DNA of 64,000 nucleotides from Allolobophora icterica (taxonomy: Eukaryota > Annelida > Clitellata > Crassiclitellata > Lumbricidae), in the NCBI GenBank assembly GCA_963556255.1, contig OY744604.1:22864566-22928565 (forward strand). The letters are read 5' to 3'. Positions 9,563 to 20,362 of this stretch are shown in pieces (within the stretch, counting starts at the first letter, position 1; each line of letters opens with the position of its first letter). Under the pieces are notes generated by a model. That model was given only the letters and a program-made list of their open reading frames with translations, did no database searches and had not been told where the DNA came from. The position numbers and the translations under genes are program-made.

Positions 9563-10501
9563 ATGCCAGTCGATAAATTTGGACATACAGATTCCGGATC
9601 TACGCAAAGAGTAATTGCTGGAGGCGTTACGCTAACTCAGATAAACAGTACTTTTCTAAGGCTAGATGGAAGCAACGACATTGTCGGAGATATAGATATG
9701 GGCGGTCATCTTCTCATGGGTCCACCGACCGATTACCCTTCAGCGGGTAAAGGTGATGAAGCTATTAGTTTTGCCCAGGCTACTGCTCTAGTCGCCGATA
9801 AAATCACTAATAGCGCCGACCCAACCGCTGACAACCATTTAGCTAACAAGAAATACGTCGACAGACGCGTTGCTTTTAAACTAGCGGATATCACTCCTAG
9901 AGATTACGTTTCGGGTACGAGGGTATCTCTAGGTAGTCCAGTGAGAAATACGACGAGCGGTATTATATATAGGTTTGAAGGAACGGCTGGAGCTATAACG
10001 GATGCACCAGCATTATCCCCGAATTGGAGACCTGAAACCGGATTGGCTGTTTGTGCGTTAAGAGAGTCGGCAACGTCGGGCAGCTTAACTGGTGGCGGAG
10101 ATGTAATGCACGACCAATTAACGACCGTCGCTATAAATACAGATTCAGCGTATACGGCGGCTAACGGGTTAATAACTATTCCTCGCACGGGTGTATATCG
10201 ACTTAGCGGATTCGCGACTTTCTTGATAGGAAACCCGCGGAGTGGTGGTTTGATTATAAATATAGTAAGGGTTATGTATACCATAGCCGAGTTAAATAGT
10301 AACGAACTTATTAAATACACAGCGGGTGGATCCGTGAACGGCGACAGAATATCGCTCGTATTACCAACCGCCGCCGTGTCTTTAGTCGCCGGCGATCAGC
10401 TCGGTATCAGGGTATATTCCGCTGAATTCGGCCATAGTGTACCGGTTAGGCCTATTCTTCTCATAGCCGGATGTGGATTGCAGGCCGAGTTTTTGTACTA
10501 G
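9563..10501 (+). CDS. Fibre-like gene 2 (phage-tail-fibre-like shaft, C1q-like tip)
   Basis: Intact 312-residue frame. Residues 1-24 (MPVDKFGHTDSGSTQRVIAG...) equal the head of fibre 1 except for silent or minor changes. Residues ~30-110 form a shaft with FLRLDGSNDIVG, DIDMGGH and NHLANKKYVDRRV, repeats also used by phage tail fibres. The last ~140 residues (TDSAYTAANGLITIPRTGVYR ...) fit a C1q-like jelly roll. There is no signal peptide or membrane segment. By position and design it is probably the host-attachment spike of the Polinton virion; the fold call rests on pattern reading. Confidence 0.78.
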   Translation: MPVDKFGHTDSGSTQRVIAGGVTLTQINSTFLRLDGSNDIVGDIDMGGHLLMGPPTDYPSAGKGDEAISFAQATALVADKITNSADPTADNHLANKKYVDRRVAFKLADITPRDYVSGTRVSLGSPVRNTTSGIIYRFEGTAGAITDAPALSPNWRPETGLAVCALRESATSGSLTGGGDVMHDQLTTVAINTDSAYTAANGLITIPRTGVYRLSGFATFLIGNPRSGGLIINIVRVMYTIAELNSNELIKYTAGGSVNGDRISLVLPTAAVSLVAGDQLGIRVYSAEFGHSVPVRPILLIAGCGLQAEFLY

Positions 10502-10556
10502 GTTAACCGTAGATACCTATTGTTTGAGTACACGCGATAGGTATCTGTAAGTCTCA

Positions 10557-10987
10557 TTATTCAGAAGATGTTTGATTATTATCAGACATCTTATCTTCTT
10601 CGGTGTTATCGACTGAATCGTTTTCGTTTGCATCGTACACCGTAATTGCGTATCTTTTTCTATTAACTTTCCCATTATACATCGCGATTACATATGTGCT
10701 TCGGTTAAGCGTTTTCGCAGCCTTATACATGGATGGGTATGAAACAATCATACCCGTTTCCAGGTCTAAAATTTCTGTGGATCTAGGATGCGTTCTTATA
10801 TGTTTCAACCTATCGTATTTTCCGTCCTTACTCGTCACTTTCGGCGGTTGTTTCCATTTTTTTCCACATCCTCCTGAGTAAGTACTCCTTTTTCGATTAA
10901 CCGCGAAACCATTTCTGGTTTGGTTAGATAAGAAACCCCCCTAATCTTATGTTGTTTCATTAATTCTTGCAGTTCTAGTACCTTCAT
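10557..10987 (-). CDS. SAP plus NUMOD1-like DNA-binding protein, two overlapping frames
   Basis: The minus-strand ATG at 10987-10985 starts a ~50-codon frame. It has a SAP-like helix pair (MKVLELQELMKQHKIRG then LTKPEMVSRLIEKGVLT) and ends at TGA soon after a run of seven A (plus-strand T run 10857-10863). A -1 frame from that run continues for ~95 more codons to TAA 10559-10557 with a segment like NUMOD1, the DNA-binding repeat of homing endonucleases (EILDLETGMIVSYPSMYKAA ...). Either one base was lost or a slippery A-run joins the two. It faces away from fibre 2 and in the same direction as the capsid gene. The role is probably binding element DNA; this is inferred. Confidence 0.65.
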
Positions 10988-11618
10988 TTTTATAATGAGA
11001 ATATTATTTTCTTAAGCTAGAACTAGTTTTTAAATTCATATCATCATTTAGTACACCACACTCATTTTCTGTCCGTCGGATTGGAAGTTTAACAACTTAT
11101 CCGAAATTATAACCGCGTAACCTTGCGTTTCGGCGGGGACTGCGGCGTTAAAAGTAGCTTTGATTTGGATATCGACGACCGACGATTTTAGTCGTTCCGA
11201 CTGTTTACTAACGTCGAAAACCATAAGCGGATAAAGGTCTTTATAATCGGCTGGAGTGATGTTGCTTTGCGTAATCAACGGATCCATTCCGTAGAACTTT
11301 TCGCTAAACGACGCCGCGTCTCTATAAGCTCTCGAAAATTTCTGGTTGGGAAACGATAGGTCGTAGTCGACCGCCGGATATCTCTCTTGATTCATCATCA
11401 CATACATGTTTTTGAGGTTGCAATGATCGAAAATCGATGGGTTATGTTCTTGGTCGCCGCTTCGATTGGTTTGAAATCCTACGACTATCCACCTAGGTTT
11501 TTCCGGAGCCGTCTTGACGCTAAGACGCCAACTAAAAGTAGTCGATTGAGGAACTACTGTTATAGTATCGCATTGACGCGCTCGATATGCAACGGGTACC
11601 GAATCCATAGTGTGGTCC

Positions 11619-13635
11619 AAAAAAATAAAGTTCAAGCTAGAAACCAGGCCACCCTCTAAGTTTTTTACACCTGTCAATAGTATTATTGAGAAAAAATTTC
11701 AGCTTCTTATTCTAACTGGAAGATGGTGCTCAATGACAAATAAATATTACCATATAGTAGTATTTGCTGTAAATCTCGATGCCGTATAACTTGGTCAACA
11801 TTTATCATGGAGATGAGCTTGAAATAGTTTATGTTGTGTTATCAGACTTACTTACTGGTACTTGAAACAAAAAAGTGTACAGTTCTTGTTGAAGGTAATG
11901 GTGCCTACTTCCTGTGTTTAGGGCTGAGATGTTTTCAGAAGTGAATTTTTACATTACAATTGCTGCAGCGCTTGGCTGTGATCCTTGTGCCCTGCCACTT
12001 TCGCGTAACAGAGTGCGTAAGAAAGCCAGGATACAGCATGCTGAAGCTGTAAGATCTGAATTTGTACCAGATTAGCCACTGGTACTACACTGGGTTGGGT
12101 AGACCCTGCCTAAGATCTTTGGAGCAGGAAATGTAGACCACCTGCCAGTGCTGGTTTCCGGTGATGGTGTGAATAAGCTCCTCTTTGTGCCCAAATTAGC
12201 CTTTGGGACAGGATGCAATGAATTCATGGTCGTTCATATTCTTCTGAAGTTGTGAAAGCTCACAGTTGACAAGGTTCAGGCCTTGAGCTTTGATACAATG
12301 TCTGTCAACACTGGGCATTTCAAAGGATTGTGTGTTCTGCTAGAAGACAAATAAGCTGAGAGCTCCTGTGGTTGGCCTGCCGTCATCATGTAATGGAATT
12401 GATTTTAGCCAAAGTATTCACCTTGTGCTGCAATCAAAATCTACATTTTTCGTGATCAACCTGATCTATTCATGAAGAAACTCAGATTCATTGATTTTTT
12501 AAGTTTGGTGCCCTGTTTTACGCAAAGGCTTGGACAAAGACCCACTTGCTGCTGAAGCTCCAAAACAAGATCTGTCACTTTGGATTGGTCTAGGACAATA
12601 TGAGTCTATTGACTGTTAGGTTAGCGTTGCTGCCAGGAAGGTCCTAGAAAACCACTTGTGGTACCTTTCAGATGAGGCTTTGATACAATGTCTGTCAACA
12701 CTGGGCATTTCAAAGGATTGTGTGTTCTGCTAGAAGACAAATAAGCTGAGAGCTCCTGTTCTCAGACCAACTTCCCGTAACAGATAAAATGAAGATTGTC
12801 GACAGAATGACTGCAAGACCAACTTCCTGTAAGAGATCAAATGAAGATTGTCGACAGAATGACTGCAAAGCCTGGTGAAAGGAGGTGAGAAGTGATGCTA
12901 ATGTACTGAAGGAGGGTTTTCTGGGTGATTTTACAACCCAGTGAGCACTGACACTACTGTCACACCTGAAGATGAGTGATTTTTTTACACTTCAACCAGA
13001 GAAATGGATCGAGAATGAGGATTATAAGCAAGGTAGATAGATAACTAAGCAGTTGAGAGTGGTGAATGACGCGGCTGAGAGGGTGTGAAGTTGTTCGAGG
13101 AATTCTACTGCCTCATCACCAATGATGAAGAAGAAAAGCACTTTCTTCTCCAAGTGCTCGAGGCAAATATGAAAGCTGTTCTCACTCACACAACAAAGAA
13201 GTCTGCTGTTGACGCAGTGCTTGCAAAGCCTTGCAGTTTCTAGAGTCAAATACTGTAACAGTTGTTGAAATTATAAAACAAGAACATTCGACATTCGATT
13301 TTCATGGACTGGACAATGTTTTTGACATTTTTGGACATTTCCAATTCATTAAACCTGATGAAATTTTACAGTTCCATCTGTCTAACTGTTCTTGTATTAC
13401 ATATGTTGTCAAATTACAGTAATATTTGATCTATCTTGAAATAAAATGCATTTGTATGCCAACATACTCATTTCTGCAAATAATGTCTATTTATCGGTAT
13501 ATGACAAAGTAACATAGTCCGTGAGCATCGTCTTCCAATTGGAATTGGAAGCTGAAATTTTGTCTCAATAATACTATTGATAGGTGTAAAAAACTGAGAG
13601 GGTGGCCTGGTTTCTAGCTTGAACTTTATTTTTTA
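11619..13635 (+). mobile_element. DNA transposon with ~100-bp terminal inverted repeats inside the capsid gene
   Basis: The left end (about 11619-11745) begins AAAAAATAAAGTTCAAGCTAG and continues with ACCAGGCCACCCTCT and TCAATAGTATTATTGAGA. The right end (about 13510-13635) is its reverse complement with few mismatches. No clear target duplication is visible next to the ends. The interior holds a decayed plus-strand gene and an ~85-base direct repeat (12283-12366 and 12675-12759). Confidence 0.8.
12090..13250 (+). pseudogene. Decayed transposon protein of a recurrent invertebrate family
   Basis: Fragments across frames read VDHLPVLVSGDGVNKLLFV (about 12135-12190), FDTMSVNTGHFKGLCVLLED (about 12290-12350) and VVNDAAERV followed by an acidic segment (about 13060-13200). 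I know this arrangement (FDTTxSNTG, LACRHH, VNDxAERG) as a widespread unannotated protein in invertebrate genomes; its repeated presence between inverted repeats supports a transposon origin. There are many stops. I cannot name the superfamily. Confidence 0.5.
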
Positions 13636-14470
13636 CCATGTGTTTGTGGACCACCCTAGTACCGATGCTTCCGATTCGATAGTTTTGTACAATTGCATCT
13701 TCTCCATATCCGCGGGAGTAACGTGCGGCATAAACCACGAGATTTTCTCGACGTCGACTTTCCCGGCATCCACTGTACCGATTCTAAAAATAGCGTCGTC
13801 GTCCGATTTGCGAACCATCGTTAGCGTGTGCTTAAAACCGTACACTATTTTATCGTAATCTTCGCAGAATCCGAAAATATGTTTAAGAGGGACAACGAAA
13901 CTAAACGTTCCCTTAGCCGTTGGTTTTTGAATAAGATACGCTTGACGTGTCGCGAAACCCGCGTTATCCGCTATAACCGCGGATGCTGCAGTATCTTTGC
14001 ACCATAATTGATTAAGACCTTGCGCTTTGGCGAAGTCGTCCGGATATTTAAGCAAACCCAGCATCGTCGTTGCTTGTCCTGGGTGAAATACCGTTTCGAT
14101 ATCTTGATTCGATAGGGAATACGCGATTTGACTGAAAAGATGCAAGAGTCCGTTGTTTGAGAGGGCTACGGCGTCACCATTAGCGTACGCCGTATTCATT
14201 CCATCTCCTTTAACCAACCTACCTTCGAAAAGCAGGTAAGATTCGGCGGGATGGCAAAATAGATCTTGAGTTTCGATATTTATGCGAATCTCACCGGCTG
14301 AGTTAAGCTCCGTTCTCGCTGCTGGTTCGTATTCATGCCATTCGTATTTTTCGATTCCTTCGTCGACCGCTGAGGGTGCCGTAATGTTTAGAATATCCTA
14401 CTGCATTTTAATCACTAAAGATTATTTATTTAAACTCACGGGAGTTTCAATCCCGCTCCGTTTTTGTTGT

Positions 14471-14670
14471 NNNNNNNNNNNNNNNNNNNNNNNNNNNNNN
14501 NNNNNNNNNNNNNNNNNNNNNNNNNNNNNNNNNNNNNNNNNNNNNNNNNNNNNNNNNNNNNNNNNNNNNNNNNNNNNNNNNNNNNNNNNNNNNNNNNNNN
14601 NNNNNNNNNNNNNNNNNNNNNNNNNNNNNNNNNNNNNNNNNNNNNNNNNNNNNNNNNNNNNNNNNNNNNN
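14471..14670. other. Assembly gap (200 N)
   Basis: Two hundred unknown bases. The left flank is the upstream side of the capsid gene; the right flank is already inside a LINE endonuclease domain, so the Polinton-LINE boundary is hidden in or just left of the gap. Confidence 1.
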
Positions 14671-17630
14671 CCTCAAATTGTCGCTCGCATCGCACCTATG
14701 AAGCTCTATTAATTAAATTCCCTTTACCACACGGTTCTTATTTTGTTATTGGCACAGTTTATAGACCTCCGGGTCACAACATGGTTGCTTTTAATGAAGA
14801 AATTGGGCAGCTATTATCCACCTTAACATTAAAAGTTAAAGATATATATCTTATGGGAGATTTTAATATAGATTTATTAAAAGCTCAAAATCATGCCCTA
14901 ACTGCAAATTTTCTAGATATTATGTCTGCTTACCATTTTTTACCCTCCATTACACAACCAACAAGAATTACCCCAACTTCCTCGACCTTAATCGACAATG
15001 TTTTCTCTAATACAACCTCAAAAATTATTGACTCGTATATACTTGCATCGGACATATCCGACCATCTTCCAATTTTGGTGCGAATCAATCAAATTCCTAT
15101 ACAGGGAGAGAATACTTCGAATTCGAACACTCGAAACTTTAATGCATCCAACTGTGAACATTTTAAAAATTTATTATCCAAAATTGATTGGTCCGTTGTA
15201 TTAGAATCCTGCACCAAAAATGACCCTGACGCTTCTTATGACCTCTTCTTTTCATTATTCCAGGAAGCTTATGACACTGCTTTTCCCCTAAAACATAAGC
15301 AAACAAAAGCACATAATAAGATTAAAAACCCTTGGATGACACTCGGCTTGCTCAAATCATGTAAAAAAAAATCAAAACTGTATATGAAATAAATCAAAAA
15401 TCCAACTCTTGAAAATAAATCTAAATTCACTACTTATCGAAACAAATTTAAAACGGTCTGCACCAAAGCTGAAAGAAATTATTATGAATCAGAATTTCTT
15501 AAATACAGTCACGACATTAAAAAACCTGGCAGACCATAAGAACTTTAGTTAACTCTAAGGATAAGAAAAAAATTATCAGCCACTTATGCTTAAATGGTAA
15601 TGACATAACAAATGCTGATGTTATATCTGAGAAATTTAACAACTATTTCACCAGTATTGCTCAGGATCTCATTGGGAAAATACCTGCGTCCAATAACACT
15701 ATCTATACTTATCTTAGTCCACAATTACCAACCTCTTTTGCAATTTACCCCACCTCCCCGGATGAACTAATCTCACTTAGTCATACTATAAAAATCTCTC
15801 ACAGCGCAGGCTTCGATGAGATCGACCCATCTGTTGTTTTTCCTGTATTCGAGCACATTGCCGCTCCCTTATCAGCCATCATTAACTGCTCTCTGTCCAC
15901 AGGAATAGTTCCCTCAAGCCTGAAAATAGCTAAAGTCACACCAATCCATAAACAAGGCCCAGAAGAGGAACTGACCAACTATAGACCAATCTCTATTCTA
16001 CCATTTTTTTTCCAAAATCCTTGAAAAAGTCATGTTTATTCGTCTATTTGACTATGTTAATAAAAAAAACATCTTACACATATCTCAACATGGTTTTCAG
16101 CCCGGTCATTCAACTGTTATGTCACTTTTGAGTATCCAGGATAACATCTCATCTGTTATTGACCGTGGCGAATATGCACTAGGTGTTTTCATCGATATTG
16201 CAAAAGCATTTGACACTGTCAATCATGAAATACTCCTTAATAAACTTCAAAATATTGGAATACGTGGTATCGCACAGGATTTTTTCAAAAGCTACCTCGA
16301 AGATAGGTAACAACAGGTCCTATGCAATGGCTCCCTATCAAAATTAAAATTAAATAAATTTGGTGTACCACAAGGATCAATTCTTGGACCCCTCCTTTTC
16401 TTAATTTTTATTAATGACCTCCCAAACGCTTCACCAATCCTGCGCTTTGTGCTTTTCGCCGATGATACGAACATTTTTGCTTCTCACAAATCATACCAAA
16501 CACTCTTTCAATTAATGAACGAAGAACTAACAAAAGTTATTGACTGGTTCAGAGTCAACAAATTATCATTGAATCTAAAAAAGACAAACTACATTTTATT
16601 TTGCTCGCATCGTAAACATATCCCAGTAACAAGGGAAGCACTCATTATGGACAACAACCCTATACCACAAGCAACCTCTGTCAAATTTCTGGGAGTATTT
16701 GTGGACCAATTCCTTACATGGAAAGTACATATTGAGAATATCTCTAAAAGAATTGCGAAAAGTGTGGGTGTATTAGCCCGTATTGCCTACTTATTACCAA
16801 CCCATATTAAACTGAACCTATATTATTCTTTAATTCACCCTTATCTCTCATATTGCAACATAGTCTGGGCTTCAAATTACTCAACTTGCTTGCTTAGATT
16901 AACTTTATTGCAAAAGAGGGCTGCTAGAATTATAACAAGAAAATCAGGTCCCATTTCCCCCCTTGCTGCATTACAAAGTCTAAAAATTTTATCAATTGAA
17001 CAGATTAGAATCCAACAGACTTCTGAATTCATGTTTAAGTATATGCACAATCTTCTTCTTGCAGCATTCAATGACTTTTTCAGTTTGACATCCAAAATAA
17101 ACCCCTACTATGTCAGGACATCTGCCGATTATAGAGGAGCATTTGCTAGAACAAACATCCGAATGTTCTCAATAAAAAGTGCTGGCCCGAGGACTTGGAA
17201 TAATATTCCTGTTGCCATAAGAAATCTACCTAATATTTTAATTTTTAAGAGAAAGCTCCGCGAGTACCTAGTAGCAACAGTTCCCCAACCTTCCCCATCC
17301 ACATTTTACTAACAAATTACTGCCTGAATGCGCACTAGGTTTTGATGCTGACACCTGATCTGATATTACTTTGATGTTTAGTTAACTAGTTAAGTCCAAA
17401 ATGTCTAGTATTACAATGTTATGCCAGTTGCCGTAATTTTTTTATGTATAAGGGTAACCCTGATAGCGGGACCCAGGTCCCTTAAGGGTTTCTCTCCCTT
17501 TACTTCCATTGGACACTAATGAATTTATCTGTTTTCTGTTAAAATTTTACACTGAATGATATTATTTCTGTTATTGCATATTATGATATTATGCGAAGTA
17601 ATAAAACTTATGGTTATGGTTATGGTTATA
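14671..17630 (+). mobile_element. LINE (APE endonuclease plus reverse transcriptase), nearly full-length 3' part, decayed
   Basis: The endonuclease end appears at 14671-15140 (IGTVYRPPG, YLMGDFNIDLL, SDISDHLPIL). The linker follows to ~15600. Reverse transcriptase runs 15620-17312 with NYRPISIL, ISQHGFQPGHST, FIDIAKAFDTVNH, GVPQGSILGPLLF and the catalytic FADDTNIF, and the C-terminus ends at TAA near 17312. Breaks are a stop at 15390, a frame change before 16020 and a stop at 16308. The 3' UTR ends with AATAAA (near 17600) and a short TTATGG repeat tail (17612-17630). Jockey/CR1-group by layout; exact clade not determined. Confidence 0.85.
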
Positions 17631-17639
17631 AACGATGCG

Positions 17640-18228
17640 AAATTTGGTAACCCCAGTTTCTAGACCAAAGTTATTCCTCTGCCAGTGCACTGATGCAATG
17701 CATTAAGGCACATTTCCGGAGGCCGTGAAACCTGGGACGATGCCTGATTTCCCAGAGATTTATCGTCTATGCTAATTAACCCATATTCCTGTGAACATCT
17801 AAGGGGCTGTTGATTGGAGCATGTAATTCTCCTCGCCAGTTTAAAAGTGAGTGCAACACTGGGAACTTGGCAGTCTTTCTGGAGCATCATAATAGGTCGT
17901 TCGATTTCGGTGGTCGCCCTCCTCTGTCGTGGTTCCGTTCCCCTCGAGGCGAGCTCAAGCAATGGTTGTGGGTTCCTTACGGTTTGATTGGTTCATGATC
18001 TCATTTCGTCTTCCACATCGTTCCATCCTAGAATCGTATTAGCCTATGCATCATCAACACCGCTGATTCAAAACTAGGGCATTCATTTTGGTGGTCGAGG
18101 CTATTCAACATGCTGTCACGTTGGCATTATGTCCATGGCCGAGCTGTATAGTAGGGTCAAAGTACGAAATAAATGTGGTGAACCTCCAAAAATGCAAGAG
18201 AACATATCACCAGGGCTGTAGTGATAAA
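17640..18228. other. Spacer without clear gene
   Basis: No supported exon. Around 18120-18225 a Cys-rich stretch (CPWPSCIV... CKRTYHQGC) resembles the PHD-type zinc finger found in some LINE ORF1 proteins, too short to call. Confidence 0.3.
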
Positions 18229-18402
18229 ATTAGAGGAGAGTACACGCTACCGGTTAGTTTTCCGAAAGAAATTGGAGGTGAGTACACTCTAGGCCTACCG
18301 GTTAGTTTTCCGAAAGAAATTGGAGGTAAGTACACGCTACCGGTTAGTTTTCCGAAGCAAATTGGGGGTGTATACACGCTACCGGTTAGTTTTCCGAAAC
18401 AA

Positions 18403-20325
18403 ATTATTATTATTAATGAGCTTTTATATAGCGCCCATTCAAGGTTATCTACTCAGGAGCGCTCCTAGTCCAACCACGGCTAAAGAGAGTAGTTTTTAAG
18501 TTTGCAAGAAACAAGGTAGAGTGAGTCATAGGGACCAGGCGAAGTGCAACAGGAAGGCCATTCCAGGTTGCAGGTCCAGCGACCGAAAAAGAACGTCGCT
18601 GCATAATGGCTGTCCGCGTGCGGGGGACCAATAGCTCGGCCTGGTCAGCCGAGCGAAGAGCAGATCTCCGCAAGACCCCCGAGGTAGAGCGACACAACTC
18701 CCGCAGGTATGGGGGAGCAAGTCCCTCTAGACAACGCCTAACCAGTGCAGAGACCCTATAGGCGATCCGCAGCGGGAAAGGGAGCCAGTGCAGAACATCC
18801 CGCATATAAAGAGAAACCTGGCCAAATCTGGGGATGCGACCAATAAGACGTGCGGCTGCACGCAAAACCCGGTCCAAACACCCAAGGCGGGCAGCTGGGA
18901 GGCCAGCGTAAAGGGCGCTACAGTAGTCCAGACGGGAAACCACAAACGCATGGACAAGGGTAGAAGCAGCTGCCTGCGTCAGAGTGCGGGAGACTACCCT
19001 TAACTGACGAAGTTGATAATAAGAGTCCCGACAAAGCAAATTAATATGTCGCATGAATGTGAGCTCTTGATCCAGAATTACACCAAGATCCCGTACTGAG
19101 GAGGCAAAGGAAACCCAGGGAAATTCAAGCGCCAGACCCTCAAGATTAATTTTTGCAAGCTGTTGGCGCGTACCAAACCAGATATATTGGGTCTTTGCCG
19201 GGTTTAACCGTAGACGGTTTGAGGACATCCAGGCCTCCAAATTCCCCACAACTCGGGCGATCTCTCGAACTGCAGCAGCAGCAGCCAATGGTGAGCAGTG
19301 GACATACGCTTGGAGGTCATCCGCATAGGACTGACTTAAGACTGCACTGGCCGCCAAGAGGGGACCAAGGTCAGCAGTATAGAGTATGTACAATAGGGGA
19401 CCCAAAACAGAGCCCTGGGGCAGGCCAAATGGAGCAGGAACCCAGGGTGACCTAGCAGACCCACAAGCCACAATGCAAGAGCGGTCCTGAAGGTATGAGG
19501 TAAGCCAGTCAAGAAAATTTCCAGAGAGACCATAGGAGGTAGAGAGGCGTGTCAAAAGAATAGTATGATCAACTGTATCGAATGCAGCGCTTACATCGAA
19601 CAGTGCCAATAGAGTAACCTGTGACTTATCAATGGCCCCATAAATGTCCGAGAGGAGGCGTACCAACAAGGTCTCAGTAGAGTGACCTTTTCGAAAGCCC
19701 GACTGGTAAGTTGGTAAAAGGTCATTCTTATCAAGGTGGACAGTAAGCTGAGTAGCTACTACCTTTTCAATCATTTTAGAGATAAAAGACACATTAGCTA
19801 TAGGCCTAAAGTTATTAGGGTCAGCCAAATCCAATCCCTCGCGTTTAGGCACCGGGATGAGGATGGATCTTTTCTGTGAGACAGGCAGGATGCCCTCACG
19901 AAGGGAGCTGTTGCAGAGGACCGTCAGGAAAGGGAGTAAAATATCCACGAATTCTTGAAGAAGAGATGTAGGAAGTGGGTCCAAATCGCATGTTTTAGGC
20001 GCAGAAGCTAAGATGACTCGTCGTAAATCCTGGCTTGAGATTGGATCCAGGGCGGAAAGTTCACAGTTAGTCGGTGTATAGACCGGCGGAGGAGAACCGG
20101 CAGTGGTCTCTCGGACAGAATTTACTTTCGCAGTAAATGCCTCGAGAAAGGTATCTGGCGAGAAGAGTGGTGTAGCTGAGCGTCCAGCAGGTCGAGCACG
20201 GCCAAGGAGGTCATTTAAGGTCGACCAGAGCCTCTTAGGATCCCTCGAGTGGCAAGCGATCTTGTGTTCCCAGTAGGCCTGCTCTTTCCGTCTGTACTGC
20301 CGATGCATCTCGCGGACATATTGAG
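18403..20325 (-). mobile_element. Young 5'-truncated LINE inserted in the minisatellite
   Basis: The 3' end lies at the left with an ATT-repeat tail (18403-18415) and the 3' UTR motif TATATAGCGCC...GAGCGCTCC shared by most LINE fragments in this window. The 5' truncation point is at ~20325, where minisatellite resumes. The target unit is split cleanly, so the minisatellite predates the insertion. The open reading frame is undamaged, unlike its relatives here, pointing to recent insertion. Confidence 0.85.
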
Positions 20326-20362
20326 GAGAGTACACGCTATACCGGTAAGTTTTCCGAAACAA
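18449..20362 (-). CDS. LINE reverse transcriptase, open 637-codon frame
   Basis: CR1/L2-type reverse transcriptase copying element RNA into DNA at the target. Motifs in order: NFRPIANVSFISKMIEKV, YQSGFRKGHSTETLL, ALFDVSAAFDTVDHTILL, GLPQGSVLGPLLYILY, catalytic SYADDLQAYVH, FGTRQQLAKINLEG, SRLDYCSALYAGLP, and a C-terminal WNGLPVALR tail. The endonuclease half is absent through 5' truncation. The first ~12 residues come from the flanking minisatellite, so the start at 20362 is not native; the element's own sequence begins about QYVREMHRQYRRKEQ. It is probably not expressed. Confidence 0.85.
   Translation of the reverse strand: MFRKTYRYSVYSPQYVREMHRQYRRKEQAYWEHKIACHSRDPKRLWSTLNDLLGRARPAGRSATPLFSPDTFLEAFTAKVNSVRETTAGSPPPVYTPTNCELSALDPISSQDLRRVILASAPKTCDLDPLPTSLLQEFVDILLPFLTVLCNSSLREGILPVSQKRSILIPVPKREGLDLADPNNFRPIANVSFISKMIEKVVATQLTVHLDKNDLLPTYQSGFRKGHSTETLLVRLLSDIYGAIDKSQVTLLALFDVSAAFDTVDHTILLTRLSTSYGLSGNFLDWLTSYLQDRSCIVACGSARSPWVPAPFGLPQGSVLGPLLYILYTADLGPLLAASAVLSQSYADDLQAYVHCSPLAAAAAVREIARVVGNLEAWMSSNRLRLNPAKTQYIWFGTRQQLAKINLEGLALEFPWVSFASSVRDLGVILDQELTFMRHINLLCRDSYYQLRQLRVVSRTLTQAAASTLVHAFVVSRLDYCSALYAGLPAARLGCLDRVLRAAARLIGRIPRFGQVSLYMRDVLHWLPFPLRIAYRVSALVRRCLEGLAPPYLRELCRSTSGVLRRSALRSADQAELLVPRTRTAIMQRRSFSVAGPATWNGLPVALRLVPMTHSTLFLANLKTTLFSRGWTRSAPE

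Larger units (their letters stand above)
11048..14406 (-). pseudogene. Polinton major capsid protein (double jelly roll), split by a transposon
   Basis: The N-terminal half runs from ATG at 14406 to ~13637 (NNGLLHLFSQIAYSL, HPGQATTMLGLLKYPDDF, FVVPLKHIFGFCEDYDKI). The C-terminal half runs from ~11618 to the stop at 11048 (PRWIVVGFQTNR, FDHCNLKNMYVMMNQERYPA, RAYRDAASFSEKFYGMD, SSVVDIQIKATFN). These are hallmarks of the hexon-like capsid protein of Polintons and adintoviruses, which builds the icosahedral shell. Damage seen: TAG at codon 3 (14400-14398) and a ~2-kb insertion in the middle. By chance the inserted end stays open into the C-terminal half up to 11677. The gene is dead as assembled. 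Confidence 0.9.

Noticed and set aside
14282..14712. Open frames spanning the N gap
   Set aside because: Most of each frame is unknown bases.
18088..18468. Plus-strand open frame through the minisatellite
   Set aside because: Period divisible by three keeps every frame open; no domain beyond a short Cys-rich stretch.
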